This document shows, one piece after another, positions 8,648 to 16,942 of a stretch of 37,522 nt of DNA. Source of the stretch: CAJQGY01 sp964417685 (GTDB lineage Bacteria; Pseudomonadota; Gammaproteobacteria; Magnimaribacterales; D2472); assembly GCA_964417685.1 (NCBI GenBank), contig CAYQIT010000008.1, positions 1 to 37,522 on the forward strand. Direction: 5' to 3'. Each line of letters starts with the position of its first letter. Positions within the stretch are counted from its first letter, which is position 1. Made by a program: the position numbers and the translations under genes. Below the pieces are notes generated by a model that saw nothing but the letters and a program-made list of their open reading frames with translations, was not told where the DNA came from and ran no database searches.

Positions 8648-9181
8648 ATGAAGGACTTTGCAAAAAGAAGATCTCAGGCAACGATAAAAAAATCAAAAAG
8701 TAGACCAACATATACCACCCGATACTCTCAAGAAAAAGTAATTCCTAATAGCCAATTATTTTTTTTAATATTTTTAGCTGGGCTATGCATCCTTACTTCT
8801 CTTTATTATTTTAAAACTGACATAAAAATATATGAGCCAAGAGAAATAAATAATGAAATTGAATTTAACTTCCCTACAAAATTTAAAGAAAATGAAATAC
8901 TAATTGAAATTGACGAAGTGTTTGATGAGATAGCATGTATTTATTTTCTTCAAGTTGAAACATATGGAAAAAAAGAATATGCATATGAAACACTGGAAGA
9001 TGTTTCAGATGATGGTGATGCCGTGATTGATGAAGTAAACAGTGTTGCTAGGCCTGGAAAAATCTTTTATAGAGTCTTGATGGGGCCATATGGAAATAGA
9101 TCAGAGGTAAACAATGCAAGGGAAAGGTTAATTAAAAGGGGTTATTCGCCACTAGTAAGGCAATCATGCTCAAAGAAATAA
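8648..9181 (+). CDS. ftsN: Short FtsN-like SPOR-domain cell-division protein
   Basis: Bitopic membrane protein of 177 aa. The cytoplasmic start MKDFAKRRSQ resembles the FtsA-contacting start of E. coli FtsN (MAQRDYVRRSQ). It is followed by a lysine-rich stretch, one membrane helix (about 36-55), a short periplasmic linker and a C-terminal SPOR domain (about 98-172, YFLQVETYGKKEYA ... YRVLMGPYGNRSEVNNARER). SPOR domains bind denuded septal peptidoglycan. FtsN-type genes next to argS are common in gammaproteobacteria, where hslVU often follows, but hslVU is absent here. It is far shorter than E. coli FtsN (319 aa) and lacks the long glutamine-rich linker. An uncharacterised SPOR protein is the alternative. 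Confidence 0.78.
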   Translation: MKDFAKRRSQATIKKSKSRPTYTTRYSQEKVIPNSQLFFLIFLAGLCILTSLYYFKTDIKIYEPREINNEIEFNFPTKFKENEILIEIDEVFDEIACIYFLQVETYGKKEYAYETLEDVSDDGDAVIDEVNSVARPGKIFYRVLMGPYGNRSEVNNARERLIKRGYSPLVRQSCSKK

Positions 9182-9843
9182 AGAAAAATATCGATAAAAT
9201 AAATTCAGGTATTCAATCAGAAAATATATTTGATTTTGGTACATTGATTGCGGTATCTAAGAAAAAGGAATATGAGCTAATAAAAGCGGCCTATCAAAAT
9301 GGAATTCGAGATTTTGGCGAAAATTATGCTCAAGAGCTAGATGAAAAAGCTGTTAAAGCTAATAAAGATGGGATTGATATTAGCTGGCATTTCATCGGGC
9401 CAATTCAATCCAATAAAATTGCACTTATAGCAAAAAATGCTCAATGGGTTCATTCAATATCAAGGCTTAAAGAGATTGAAAAACTAAATGATGAATGCGG
9501 ATTTATTGGCAAAAAAATGAATGTTTTGCTTCAAGTTAATATATCAGAGGAAGATTCTAAGAGCGGCATCCATAAAGATAATATTTATGAATTTTCTTCT
9601 TGCATCTCATCTAAAAAGAATCTTTCTTTTAAAGGGGTTATGGTGATGCCTAAACTTTTTGATGATGATAAAAAAACCTATCAAGTTATGCGTGAGTGTA
9701 AAAAAATACAAGTTGGCGTACAAAGAAACCACCCAGAAGCTTCAGAGCTTTCAATGGGAACTACTTCAGATTACAAGATAGCTATTGCTTGTGGTTCAAC
9801 GATGATTAGAATAGGTGAATTAATTTTTGGTAAAAGATCATGA
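9166..9843 (+). CDS. yggS: YggS/PLPBP family pyridoxal-phosphate homeostasis protein
   Basis: PLP-binding protein of the YggS/PROSC family, which buffers PLP and affects amino- and keto-acid pools; it has no established catalytic activity. The 225-aa protein has the alanine-racemase-like TIM barrel. Lys32 in LIAVSKKKEY is the Schiff-base lysine. Further family blocks are FGENYAQE, WHFIGPIQSNK, VNISEEDSKSGI, LSMGTTSDYKIAI and GSTMIRIGELIFG. The ATG lies 16 bp inside the FtsN-like gene and the stop overlaps proC by 4 nt. The yggS-proC-yggT order is widely conserved. Confidence 0.94.
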   Translation: MLKEIKKNIDKINSGIQSENIFDFGTLIAVSKKKEYELIKAAYQNGIRDFGENYAQELDEKAVKANKDGIDISWHFIGPIQSNKIALIAKNAQWVHSISRLKEIEKLNDECGFIGKKMNVLLQVNISEEDSKSGIHKDNIYEFSSCISSKKNLSFKGVMVMPKLFDDDKKTYQVMRECKKIQVGVQRNHPEASELSMGTTSDYKIAIACGSTMIRIGELIFGKRS

Positions 9844-10628
9844 ACAGAATCTTATTTTATGGTGGAGGCAATATTGCTCAAGCAATAATATACGGCTTAT
9901 TGAGTTCTGGTCTAGATAAAAGCTCTATTTTTTATATAGATAGAAATAAAACAAACCAGTTAAAGCTCAAGAAGTTAGGTATAAAAAAATATGTCGCATC
10001 TGATGATGCAATTGATTTAATTATTTTGTGCGTAAAGCCAAAAGATGCCTTAGATGCATATAAAGCAATTGTAGAAAACTTCTCTAAGCCAAAAGTTATT
10101 AGCCTTGTTGCTGGGATTGGGTCAAGGAAATATTTATCAATATCCAAAGATGTGAAACTTGTTAGGGGAATGCCAAATACCTCTTCTCAACATGGCATGG
10201 GTATAACTGCTTTAGTAAATGTAAATGCATCAAAGACGCTATATAGAAATATAAAGAGGCTCTTTAACAAAATAGGAATTACTTTAGATGTATCAAATGA
10301 AAAAACCATCAATGATTTTACTGGGCTTATAGGAAGCGGGCCTGCTTACTTTTATTATCTATTGAAATCATATGAAAAGGCCTTAAACAAGATGGTTGTT
10401 GGAGACTCTAAGAAAACAAAGTTAATTATGGCCAATTTGATGAGTGGAATTGGGCAATCAATAAAAGGAGATAAATCAATAGATGAGCTAATAAAATCTG
10501 TGGCGTCAAAAAGAGGAACAACAGAGGCAGGCTTGAAGGTAATGAAAACAGAGAAAATGGCTGAATCATTTAACAAGTCAATTAAAGCAGCAATGAACAG
10601 AGCAAAAGAAATATCCAATGAATCCTAG
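9840..10628 (+). CDS. proC: Pyrroline-5-carboxylate reductase
   Basis: Last step of proline synthesis: reduces 1-pyrroline-5-carboxylate with NAD(P)H. 262 aa. The N-terminal Rossmann fold opens with LFYGGGNIAQAIIYGLL. It has CVKP in the cofactor domain, and the C-terminal dimerisation domain contains the signature GSGPAYFYYLL and KRGTTEAGL. The ATG overlaps the yggS stop (ATGA), and the gene ends 11 bp into yggT. Nothing unusual apart from high lysine content in line with the AT-rich genome. Confidence 0.95.
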   Translation: MNRILFYGGGNIAQAIIYGLLSSGLDKSSIFYIDRNKTNQLKLKKLGIKKYVASDDAIDLIILCVKPKDALDAYKAIVENFSKPKVISLVAGIGSRKYLSISKDVKLVRGMPNTSSQHGMGITALVNVNASKTLYRNIKRLFNKIGITLDVSNEKTINDFTGLIGSGPAYFYYLLKSYEKALNKMVVGDSKKTKLIMANLMSGIGQSIKGDKSIDELIKSVASKRGTTEAGLKVMKTEKMAESFNKSIKAAMNRAKEISNES

Positions 10629-11145
10629 CACTTTACAAATAATAGTTATATTAAGTGGCCTACTGAGTTATGTAGTAAATTTATATTTTATATTTAATTT
10701 GTTGCGTGTTGATTACTTCAATCCAGTTGTAAAAATATTTATAAAATTATTTTCGCCTATCTCAAAAGTATTTTTCTTCGTTCCCAATCAAGTTGTTCTT
10801 GCCTTCTTGGTTGCAGTATTTCTTAAATTTTTAGGTTTTTATATCGCTTATGGGAATGACTATGCGTTTGGTAATTTGATTTCAATTGCTTTTTTAGCAA
10901 CTGTCAATATAACTCTTCAGATAATTCTCTATTCAATTATAGGAGCAGTAATTATAAGTTGGGTTGCTCAAGGCAATGAGCATCCAATGCTTAAATTAAT
11001 AGAAGAAATATCTCATAAAATACTGTATCCAATTAAAAATGTTATACCTGCGATGGGTGGCTTGGATATATCTCCTTTGTTTGGCTTAATACTAATTCAA
11101 TATTTACAAGCTTTCATAGGAGGGTTGATACAATCTTTGGCATGA
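10618..11145 (+). CDS. yggT: YggT family membrane protein
   Basis: Integral membrane protein of 175 aa with two copies of the YggT unit, each with two membrane helices. The second copy ends with the characteristic IISWVAQGNEHPMLKLIEEISHKILYPIKNVIP. YggT proteins are linked to osmotic-shock tolerance and membrane organisation, but their mechanism is not settled. It overlaps proC by 11 bp and metX by 4 bp (ATGA). This position between proC and metX is the same as in Pseudomonas. Confidence 0.9.
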   Translation: MNPSTLQIIVILSGLLSYVVNLYFIFNLLRVDYFNPVVKIFIKLFSPISKVFFFVPNQVVLAFLVAVFLKFLGFYIAYGNDYAFGNLISIAFLATVNITLQIILYSIIGAVIISWVAQGNEHPMLKLIEEISHKILYPIKNVIPAMGGLDISPLFGLILIQYLQAFIGGLIQSLA

Positions 11146-12236
11146 AGATAACAACGAAAAAAATAGAATTTAAAAATAGGCTAGATCTAGAATGCGGACA
11201 GTCTCTTCCTAGTTTTGACCTTATGGTTGAAACTTATGGAGAGCTTAATGAGGCGAAGACAAATGCTATTTTGGTTTGCCATGCATTCTCTGGCAATCAC
11301 CATGCTGCCGGTGAAGCTACTGCAAATAAAGCAGCGGGTTGGTGGGACCAATTAATAGGACCAAATAAGGCTATTGATACAAACAAATATTTTGTTGTGA
11401 GTTCAAATAATATTGGTGGTTGTAGTGGGTCATCAGGGCCAACGTCAATCAATCCATCAAGTGGTGAGATCTATGGTGCAGACTTTCCAGTTGTCTCAGT
11501 AACCGATTGGGTAAACTCACAGAAATTTTTAATGAAATACTTTGAGATAGATTGTTGGGAGTTAGTTGTTGGAGGAAGTTTGGGTGGAATGCAGGCATTG
11601 CAGTGGGCCATTTCATATCCTGAGAATTTAAGAAAAGCAGGTATATTTGCTGCTGCAGCTCAAGCCAGCACACAAAATATTGCGATGAATGAGGTAGCAA
11701 GAGAGTCAATAAGGAAGGATGAAAATTTCCATGATGGATTCTATCTAAAGAATGGAACGAAGCCGAAAAAGGGTCTTAAAACCGCAAGAATGTTGGGGCA
11801 TATAACCTATTTATCTGAAGAACACATGGATCTTAGATTTGGAAGAAAGTTTCAGGATACAGATACTAGAGTTGCTAATGATGTTGATTTTCAAATTGAA
11901 AATTATCTTCAATACAAAGGAGAAAAATTTTCTGATGCCTTTGACGCTAATACATATATTTTAATGACAAAGGCTATGGACAACTATGATCCTGCTCATA
12001 TAGCAGAGGGTAAGTTAGAGAACGCATTAAAAAGTGTTAAATCTAAATTACTCATTGTTGGCTTTAATACAGACTGGCTTTTCCCACCAAAGAAAGGCAA
12101 AGATATCCAGCTTGCAGCTATGAGATGCGGCATTGAATCATCTTTTGTTGTTCTCGATGGAGAAAATGGGCATGACAGCTTTTTATTTTTTACTGATAGG
12201 TATTTTAATTTGATGCGTTCTTTTTTGGAGTCTTGA
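11142..12236 (+). CDS. metX: Homoserine O-acyltransferase MetX
   Basis: Alpha/beta-hydrolase-fold enzyme that acylates homoserine in methionine synthesis. 364 aa. Visible motifs: LVCHAFSGNHHAAG near the acyl pocket, nucleophile elbow GGSLGGMQALQWA (catalytic Ser), the catalytic Asp in GFNTDWLFPP, and the catalytic His in ENGHDSF near the C-terminus. Whether it uses acetyl-CoA or succinyl-CoA cannot be settled by eye; gammaproteobacterial MetX proteins encoded next to metW are frequently succinyltransferases. metW follows after a single base, which fits the metX-metW pair seen in Pseudomonas. Confidence 0.95.
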   Translation: MKITTKKIEFKNRLDLECGQSLPSFDLMVETYGELNEAKTNAILVCHAFSGNHHAAGEATANKAAGWWDQLIGPNKAIDTNKYFVVSSNNIGGCSGSSGPTSINPSSGEIYGADFPVVSVTDWVNSQKFLMKYFEIDCWELVVGGSLGGMQALQWAISYPENLRKAGIFAAAAQASTQNIAMNEVARESIRKDENFHDGFYLKNGTKPKKGLKTARMLGHITYLSEEHMDLRFGRKFQDTDTRVANDVDFQIENYLQYKGEKFSDAFDANTYILMTKAMDNYDPAHIAEGKLENALKSVKSKLLIVGFNTDWLFPPKKGKDIQLAAMRCGIESSFVVLDGENGHDSFLFFTDRYFNLMRSFLES

Positions 12237-12237
12237 A

Positions 12238-12825
12238 ATGCCTATAACTGAAATAATTAAAAACTGGGTACCAAATAAATCTAGAGTTATTGATTTGGGC
12301 TGTGGAGATGGCGCTTTGCTTTGCGATCTCAAAAATACAAAAAATATTATTGGTTATGGTGTTGAAATAGATCCTGATCAGATTGAGCTTTGTATCGAAA
12401 ATGGTGTGTCGGTAATTGAACAAGACATTGATCAAGGAATAAATGACTTTAAATCATTTAATTTTGATGTAGCTATAATGGCAAGCTCTATTCAGTGCTT
12501 AAGAAAACCCGATAAAGCATTAAGCAGGATGTTAAATATTTCTGATCAATGCATAGTTACACTGCCTAATTTTGGTCACTGGAAATGTAGATTAGATGTC
12601 TTTTTAGGAAAAATGCCAGTTACTAAAAGCTTGCCTATGTCTTGGTATGAAACAGATAACTCACATCTGTGCACAATAAAAGATTTTGAAAATCTTTGCT
12701 CAGATAGGGGTTTTGTTTTGAAGAAGAGAAAATATCTTAATAAAGATTACAAAGAATCATGGCTCTCCTCTTTAAAGCCAAACTTGTTTGCATCTGAGGG
12801 GGTTTATTTAATTGCAAAAGATTGA
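12238..12825 (+). CDS. metW: Methionine biosynthesis protein MetW
   Basis: Methyltransferase-fold protein of 195 aa that accompanies MetX and is needed for homoserine acylation in some proteobacteria. The SAM-type glycine motif VIDLGCGDGALLCDL is near residues 18-32. Family blocks follow: YGVEIDPDQIELCIENGVSVIEQD, LPNFGHWKCRLDVFLGKMPV and LPMSWYETDNSHLCT. It starts one base after metX and overlaps rdgB by 14 bp. The DUF4426 gene often found after metW in Pseudomonas is missing. Confidence 0.95.
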   Translation: MPITEIIKNWVPNKSRVIDLGCGDGALLCDLKNTKNIIGYGVEIDPDQIELCIENGVSVIEQDIDQGINDFKSFNFDVAIMASSIQCLRKPDKALSRMLNISDQCIVTLPNFGHWKCRLDVFLGKMPVTKSLPMSWYETDNSHLCTIKDFENLCSDRGFVLKKRKYLNKDYKESWLSSLKPNLFASEGVYLIAKD

Positions 12826-13414
12826 AAAAGCTTTAATAGCGACTTCAAATAGTGGAAAAATTAAAGAATTTCAGAAAATTTTTTCTGGGTTAGATTTGGT
12901 TTCACTTACTGACTTAAATATAGAGGATGCCATTGAAGATGGCCTTAGTTTTGTTGAAAATGCGATTATAAAAGCGAGACATGGCGCAAAGCATTCTGGG
13001 CTTTATTCCATTGCTGATGATTCAGGCCTTGTCGTTCCAGAGCTTGGTTTTGAGCCAGGAATATACTCAGCAAGATATGCTGGTGAAAATTCTACCGATG
13101 CCCTTAACAGAGATAAGTTGCGCTCTTGTATAAAAAATTTAGGTAAAGAAAGTCTAGAGGCATACTTCGTTTGCGTAATAGTAGGAATTCAAGATGAAGG
13201 CGATCCGTTGCCAATAGTCTCATCAGGAACAGTTCATGGGAAAGTATCAATACATGAAAGTGGTGAAGGTGGTTTTGGATATGACAAGCTTTTTTATCCT
13301 GATGGTTTTGATTTATCTATGGCTTCCATTGATGCGGAAACTAAAAATAAAATTAGCCACAGAGGCAAAGCATCTAAAAATTTTATAGAGAAATTCAAAA
13401 AAATTGGATCTTAA
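12812..13414 (+). CDS. rdgB: RdgB/HAM1 non-canonical purine NTP pyrophosphatase
   Basis: Hydrolyses dITP, ITP and XTP to monophosphates and so keeps deaminated purines out of nucleic acids. 200 aa with all family blocks: ATSNSGKIKEF at the start, DDSGLVVPELGFEPGIYSARYAG, GFGYDKLFYP, and SHRGKASKNF near the end. Translation starts at a TTG at 12812, chosen because GAGGGGG (12796-12802) lies 9 nt upstream and because the ATSNSGK motif must be included. It overlaps metW by 14 bp and hemW by 11 bp. Confidence 0.95.
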   Translation: MQKIEKALIATSNSGKIKEFQKIFSGLDLVSLTDLNIEDAIEDGLSFVENAIIKARHGAKHSGLYSIADDSGLVVPELGFEPGIYSARYAGENSTDALNRDKLRSCIKNLGKESLEAYFVCVIVGIQDEGDPLPIVSSGTVHGKVSIHESGEGGFGYDKLFYPDGFDLSMASIDAETKNKISHRGKASKNFIEKFKKIGS

Positions 13415-14528
13415 AAAAATACCTTTAAGTCTTTACGTTCATCTTCCATGGTGTGAAAAGAAATGTCCTTATTGCGACTTTAATGTTACAACAAACAAAA
13501 AAGATGGTGATGAAGGAAGGTTAATCAAAGCAATTATTCAAGATATTGATAACGCAAATGAAATAATAAATGGGAGAAAGTTTTTATCGATTTATTTTGG
13601 CGGCGGCACCCCTTCTCTAGTTAGATACGATCAAATAGATAAAATAATAAAATATCTTAAAGCAAATGATCTTGTTGAGGCCAATGCAGAGATAAGCTTC
13701 GAACTAAATCCAAATGAGGTTAAGCGTGACTATATTAAATCAATTTCAGAGATTGGTATTAATAGGCTTTCAATAGGCATTCAAAGTTTTAATGATGAGA
13801 CCTTGTTATCTCTTGAAAGAAATCACAGCGAGTATGAGTCTTTAAAGGCTCTAGAAGTGATTTCTGAATTTAAAGAAGTAACGTCCAGTATAGATCTTAT
13901 CTATGGCGTCATGAATCAGGGCGTTGGTTCACTTAAAAAAGACTTAGATATATTTATTAGCCATGATTTAGACCATCTTTCTTTGTACCAACTCACAATA
14001 GAGCCAAATACAATTTTTTATAAAAAAGAACTAAAGATCCCAGGTGAAAATGTTATTGAAAAAATGGAATCTATTGCAGAAAAAAATTTGAACTTAAATG
14101 GATTAAATCAATATGAAATTTCTTCTTGGTGTAAAGATGGTTGTGAAGGGCTGCACAATATGAACTACTGGAAGTATGGAGACTATTATGGGGTTGGGCC
14201 AGGCGCCCATTCCAAAATTACAAAAGAGGATGGTGTTTATCGAGGCATCAAACTAAAAAAACTAAACTCTTATATTGATGATCCTTCAAAGAATACTTTT
14301 CGTCGCATACCTATAGAAGAGATTGATCTTGATATTGCCATGAATTTCCTAAGAATTAAAAAAGGTGTAAGTATGGATAAGGTCAAAAAATATGATTACT
14401 TATTATCAGAGAACTTTTTTCATAATCTTCAAGAGGGCATTGAAAAAGGTCTCATTGAGGGATCCAGATTTATGGCAACAGAAAAAGGATATAAATTTCT
14501 TAACGATACTGTAAATATATTTAACTAA
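13404..14528 (+). CDS. hemW: HemW radical-SAM heme chaperone (HemN-like)
   Basis: Radical SAM protein of the HemW group, formerly annotated as coproporphyrinogen oxidase; HemW binds heme and delivers it to target proteins. 374 aa. The iron-sulfur motif HLPWCEKKCPYCDFNV gives Cys17, Cys21 and Cys24, lacking the extra cysteine of true HemN. SIYFGGGTPSLV, RLSIGIQSFNDETL and GVGPGAHSK follow. The start appears to be TTG at 13404, 11 bp inside rdgB; no in-frame ATG exists before the cysteine motif. The stop overlaps the convergent trmB stop by 4 nt (CTAA). Confidence 0.94.
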   Translation: MDLKKIPLSLYVHLPWCEKKCPYCDFNVTTNKKDGDEGRLIKAIIQDIDNANEIINGRKFLSIYFGGGTPSLVRYDQIDKIIKYLKANDLVEANAEISFELNPNEVKRDYIKSISEIGINRLSIGIQSFNDETLLSLERNHSEYESLKALEVISEFKEVTSSIDLIYGVMNQGVGSLKKDLDIFISHDLDHLSLYQLTIEPNTIFYKKELKIPGENVIEKMESIAEKNLNLNGLNQYEISSWCKDGCEGLHNMNYWKYGDYYGVGPGAHSKITKEDGVYRGIKLKKLNSYIDDPSKNTFRRIPIEEIDLDIAMNFLRIKKGVSMDKVKKYDYLLSENFFHNLQEGIEKGLIEGSRFMATEKGYKFLNDTVNIFN

Positions 14529-15169
14529 TTTTTTAGAAGGTTAAATCGAAATATTTCTCTGCCCTCTTTTATTGCTCTTGACTGGAATCTTGTTATTGGT
14601 AACTCTGTAAAAAGTTGTTCTTCTGTATGATGAAATACCTTAGAATCTTCAATTGCCTCTGAGATATTTTCAGCATAATCTTCCCAGTCTGTAGAAATAT
14701 AAAGGCCCCCTTCTGACTTTATCCTTTTACCAATTAGATTTATGAACTCTTTATTGATTAGCCTCCTTTTATGGTGTCTTGCTTTAGGCCAAGGGTCTGG
14801 GCAGATAATCAGCACCCCATCAAGGATCGGAGCCCTTATGTCATCTAAAAGCTCCCTAATATCTCCATTATGAATACGAATATTTTTTATATTAAATTTT
14901 ATTATTTTTCCTATTAAAGACCCTATTCCAGACAAATAAACCTCTGAACCAATAAAAAGTTTATCTGGATTTTCTCTAGCTATTGAGATTATATTTTCAC
15001 CATCACCGAATCCAATTTCAATATAAATCGAATTAAAGCCCTTAGCAGCCTGATGAATATCATTAGCCCCAAAAACCTCGTAAGACTCTAAATGAGATAC
15101 ATTTAATTCTTGTTTTTTTGTAATTCGACCTCTTCTCTTTACAAAAGAAGGTAAATACTTTGATTTCAT
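14525..15169 (-). CDS. trmB: tRNA (guanine-N7)-methyltransferase
   Basis: SAM-dependent enzyme that methylates G46 of tRNAs. 214 aa. It shows the SAM motif IYIEIGFGDGENI, the GSEVY segment, and the TrmB signature CPDPWPKARHHKRRLI with conserved Asp, Pro, Trp and basic residues. The N-terminus (SFVKRRGRITKKQ) matches the family pattern. In Pseudomonas trmB follows hemW in the same direction; here it is inverted and converges on hemW with a 4-nt overlap. It lies 42 bp after rpoH on the same strand and may share its transcript. Confidence 0.95.
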   Translation of the reverse strand: MKSKYLPSFVKRRGRITKKQELNVSHLESYEVFGANDIHQAAKGFNSIYIEIGFGDGENIISIARENPDKLFIGSEVYLSGIGSLIGKIIKFNIKNIRIHNGDIRELLDDIRAPILDGVLIICPDPWPKARHHKRRLINKEFINLIGKRIKSEGGLYISTDWEDYAENISEAIEDSKVFHHTEEQLFTELPITRFQSRAIKEGREIFRFNLLKN

Positions 15170-15211
15170 AAAATCTAATATTTAATAGTATCTGTCGCTG
15201 AATTTAGCTGG

Positions 15212-16072
15212 TTAGGCAGCGCTCACCATAGAGGCTTTAAGTTTTTTGAGTGCGCCTGTTTCGATCTGCCTTATTCTTTCAGCTGAGACTCCATATTCGT
15301 CTGCTAGATCATGCAATGTTGCTTTTTTATCTGCAAGATATCTTCTAAGAAGTATGTCTTTGCTTCTATCATCAAGGAGCTTAAGAGCCTCCATCAGATT
15401 AGTGTTGTTGACTTTCTCTACTTCGGCATTTGAAACTAATAGCTCTGGATCGTATCTTTTATCTTCAAGATACTGAGCGGGAGACATCATTTCCTCATCA
15501 TCGTTAGTTGAGGATGGGCTATCAAAAGCAGCATCTGTTGAAGAAAGTCTGTTTTCCATGTGAAGCACATCTTTTACTTCAACATTTAAGTCATTTGCAA
15601 TTTTTTCTGCCTCATCTTTAGTCAGCCACTCTAGTGACTTTTTCTTGCTTCTTAAATTAAAAAATAACTTTCTTTGCGCCTTAGTTGTTGCAATCTTGAC
15701 CAGTCTCCAATTTCTTAATATGTATTCATGGATTTCAGCTTTAATCCAATGCACTGCAAAAGATACCACCTTAACACCCTTGTTTGGATCAAACTTATCA
15801 ACAGCCTTCATAAGACCAACGTTACCTTCTTGGATGATATCTGCTAAAGGCAGGCCATAACCTTGATATGATCTAGCAATATGTACAACAAACCTAAGGT
15901 GATGGAGCACTAGCTGTCTTGCAGCATCAAGATCATCTTCATCGTAAAGTTTGTATGCAAGATCTTGTTCTTGCTCTTTAGTCAAAATAGGAATTGAATG
16001 CACAGTGGCAAGATAAGATTCTATATCCTTACCCGGTGTTGTTAAATTAATTGTCTGTAAACTAGTTCCCAT
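15212..16072 (-). CDS. rpoH: RNA polymerase sigma-32 factor RpoH
   Basis: Heat-shock sigma factor of 286 aa. Region 2 includes LRFVVHIARSYQGYGLPLADIIQEGNVGLMKAV and VSFAVHWIKAEIHEYILRNW. The RpoH-specific box QRKLFFNLR is at 133-141. Region 4 ends with the helix-turn-helix LADEYGVSAERIRQIETGAL. E. coli rpoH follows ftsYEX; here it stands between trmB and cysQ. Upstream there is no Shine-Dalgarno sequence. A minus-strand TATAAT (16128-16123) overlaps the cysQ stop, and a 9-bp direct repeat lies in the 51-bp gap. Possible control by an mRNA thermometer cannot be judged without folding. Confidence 0.97.
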   Translation of the reverse strand: MGTSLQTINLTTPGKDIESYLATVHSIPILTKEQEQDLAYKLYDEDDLDAARQLVLHHLRFVVHIARSYQGYGLPLADIIQEGNVGLMKAVDKFDPNKGVKVVSFAVHWIKAEIHEYILRNWRLVKIATTKAQRKLFFNLRSKKKSLEWLTKDEAEKIANDLNVEVKDVLHMENRLSSTDAAFDSPSSTNDDEEMMSPAQYLEDKRYDPELLVSNAEVEKVNNTNLMEALKLLDDRSKDILLRRYLADKKATLHDLADEYGVSAERIRQIETGALKKLKASMVSAA

Positions 16073-16093
16073 ATATTTAAAACTTATATTATG

Positions 16094-16115
16094 TTATATC
16101 GATAATTTATATCGA
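16094..16115. repeat. Direct repeat in the rpoH upstream gap
   Basis: Two copies of ttatatcga (16094-16102 and 16107-16115) repeat with a 13-bp period in the 51-bp gap between cysQ and rpoH. On the rpoH strand they read TCGATATAA twice. They could be stacked -10-like elements or an activator site, but AT-rich DNA gives short repeats by chance. No sigma-32-type promoter was recognised. Confidence 0.4.
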
Positions 16116-16123
16116 ACTGAATA

Positions 16124-16942
16124 TTATAGCAATTTTTTATTAAATTCACCTAATATTGGCATAATTTTTTGTTTGACCAGTTCATTTCTAAAACAAAAGA
16201 AGAATGGATTTAAGATTGAATCAGGTTTTCCATATTCTAAAGAGGTGAAGTTGCATGCTTTCAATATTTCCCCACCCCTGCTTCTTAGAAAAGCATCGGC
16301 TGCAGCTATATCCCATTCAGAGGTGGGACCAAACCTTGGATAAAAATCAGCCTGGTCATCAGCAAGGGAGCATATTTTAAGAGAGCTGCCCCGTTCAACA
16401 AGTTCGAAATTAAAGTTTTTATCCCTTAAATGATCAAGAAATAATTCATCCATTTCTGTTTTATGACTTTTGCTCATAACCACTCTAATAGGGGCATCTT
16501 CATCAAAACTATTAATTGGTTGAGTATCAAATATTGAGCCATACCAAAGCTTGCCCAGCGCTGGTGCCCCAACAATTCCAAAAATTGGTATTTTGTTTTC
16601 AATTAAAGCAATATTTACTGTAAATTCATTAGATTTATTTATGAATTCGCGAGTTCCATCAAGAGGATCTACTATCCAAAATAAAGAATAACCATGATCA
16701 ATATTTTCATTAGAAAAAGTTTCTTCTGAAATGATTGGTATATCAGGCGTCAATTTTTTTAGATCACTTAAAATTATGTTGTTTGCTGCTAAATCTGCTT
16801 TAGTAACTGGAGATCCGTCTTTTTTATCTTGTTTATTTAGTTCATTGCTTGCATATACTTCCATAATTGCTGATGAAGACTTTATTACAGTTGCCTCTAA
16901 AGAGGATAAAATACTATCAATAAATTTTTTGGAGACCTGCAT
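16124..16942 (-). CDS. cysQ: 3'(2'),5'-bisphosphate nucleotidase CysQ
   Basis: Inositol-monophosphatase-fold enzyme that removes the 3'-phosphate of PAP formed during sulfate activation or by oligoribonuclease pathways. 272 aa. Metal-site motifs: SEE (Glu73, Glu74), DPLDGTREF (Asp92, Asp95), and SEWDIAAADA late in the protein. The family blocks SPVTKADLAAN, EFTVNIALIENKIPIFGIVGAPALGKLWYGS and GSSLKICSLADDQADFYPRFGPTSEWD match E. coli CysQ closely. The ATG at 16942 directly abuts the probable start of divergent yrfG, leaving no spacer for promoters. It is slightly longer than E. coli CysQ (246 aa). Confidence 0.92.
   Translation of the reverse strand: MQVSKKFIDSILSSLEATVIKSSSAIMEVYASNELNKQDKKDGSPVTKADLAANNIILSDLKKLTPDIPIISEETFSNENIDHGYSLFWIVDPLDGTREFINKSNEFTVNIALIENKIPIFGIVGAPALGKLWYGSIFDTQPINSFDEDAPIRVVMSKSHKTEMDELFLDHLRDKNFNFELVERGSSLKICSLADDQADFYPRFGPTSEWDIAAADAFLRSRGGEILKACNFTSLEYGKPDSILNPFFFCFRNELVKQKIMPILGEFNKKLL

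Noticed and set aside
15190..15225. Possible stem cgctg/cagcg downstream of rpoH
   Set aside because: Only 5 bp with a loop of about 16 nt, partly inside the rpoH coding end, and no T-run.
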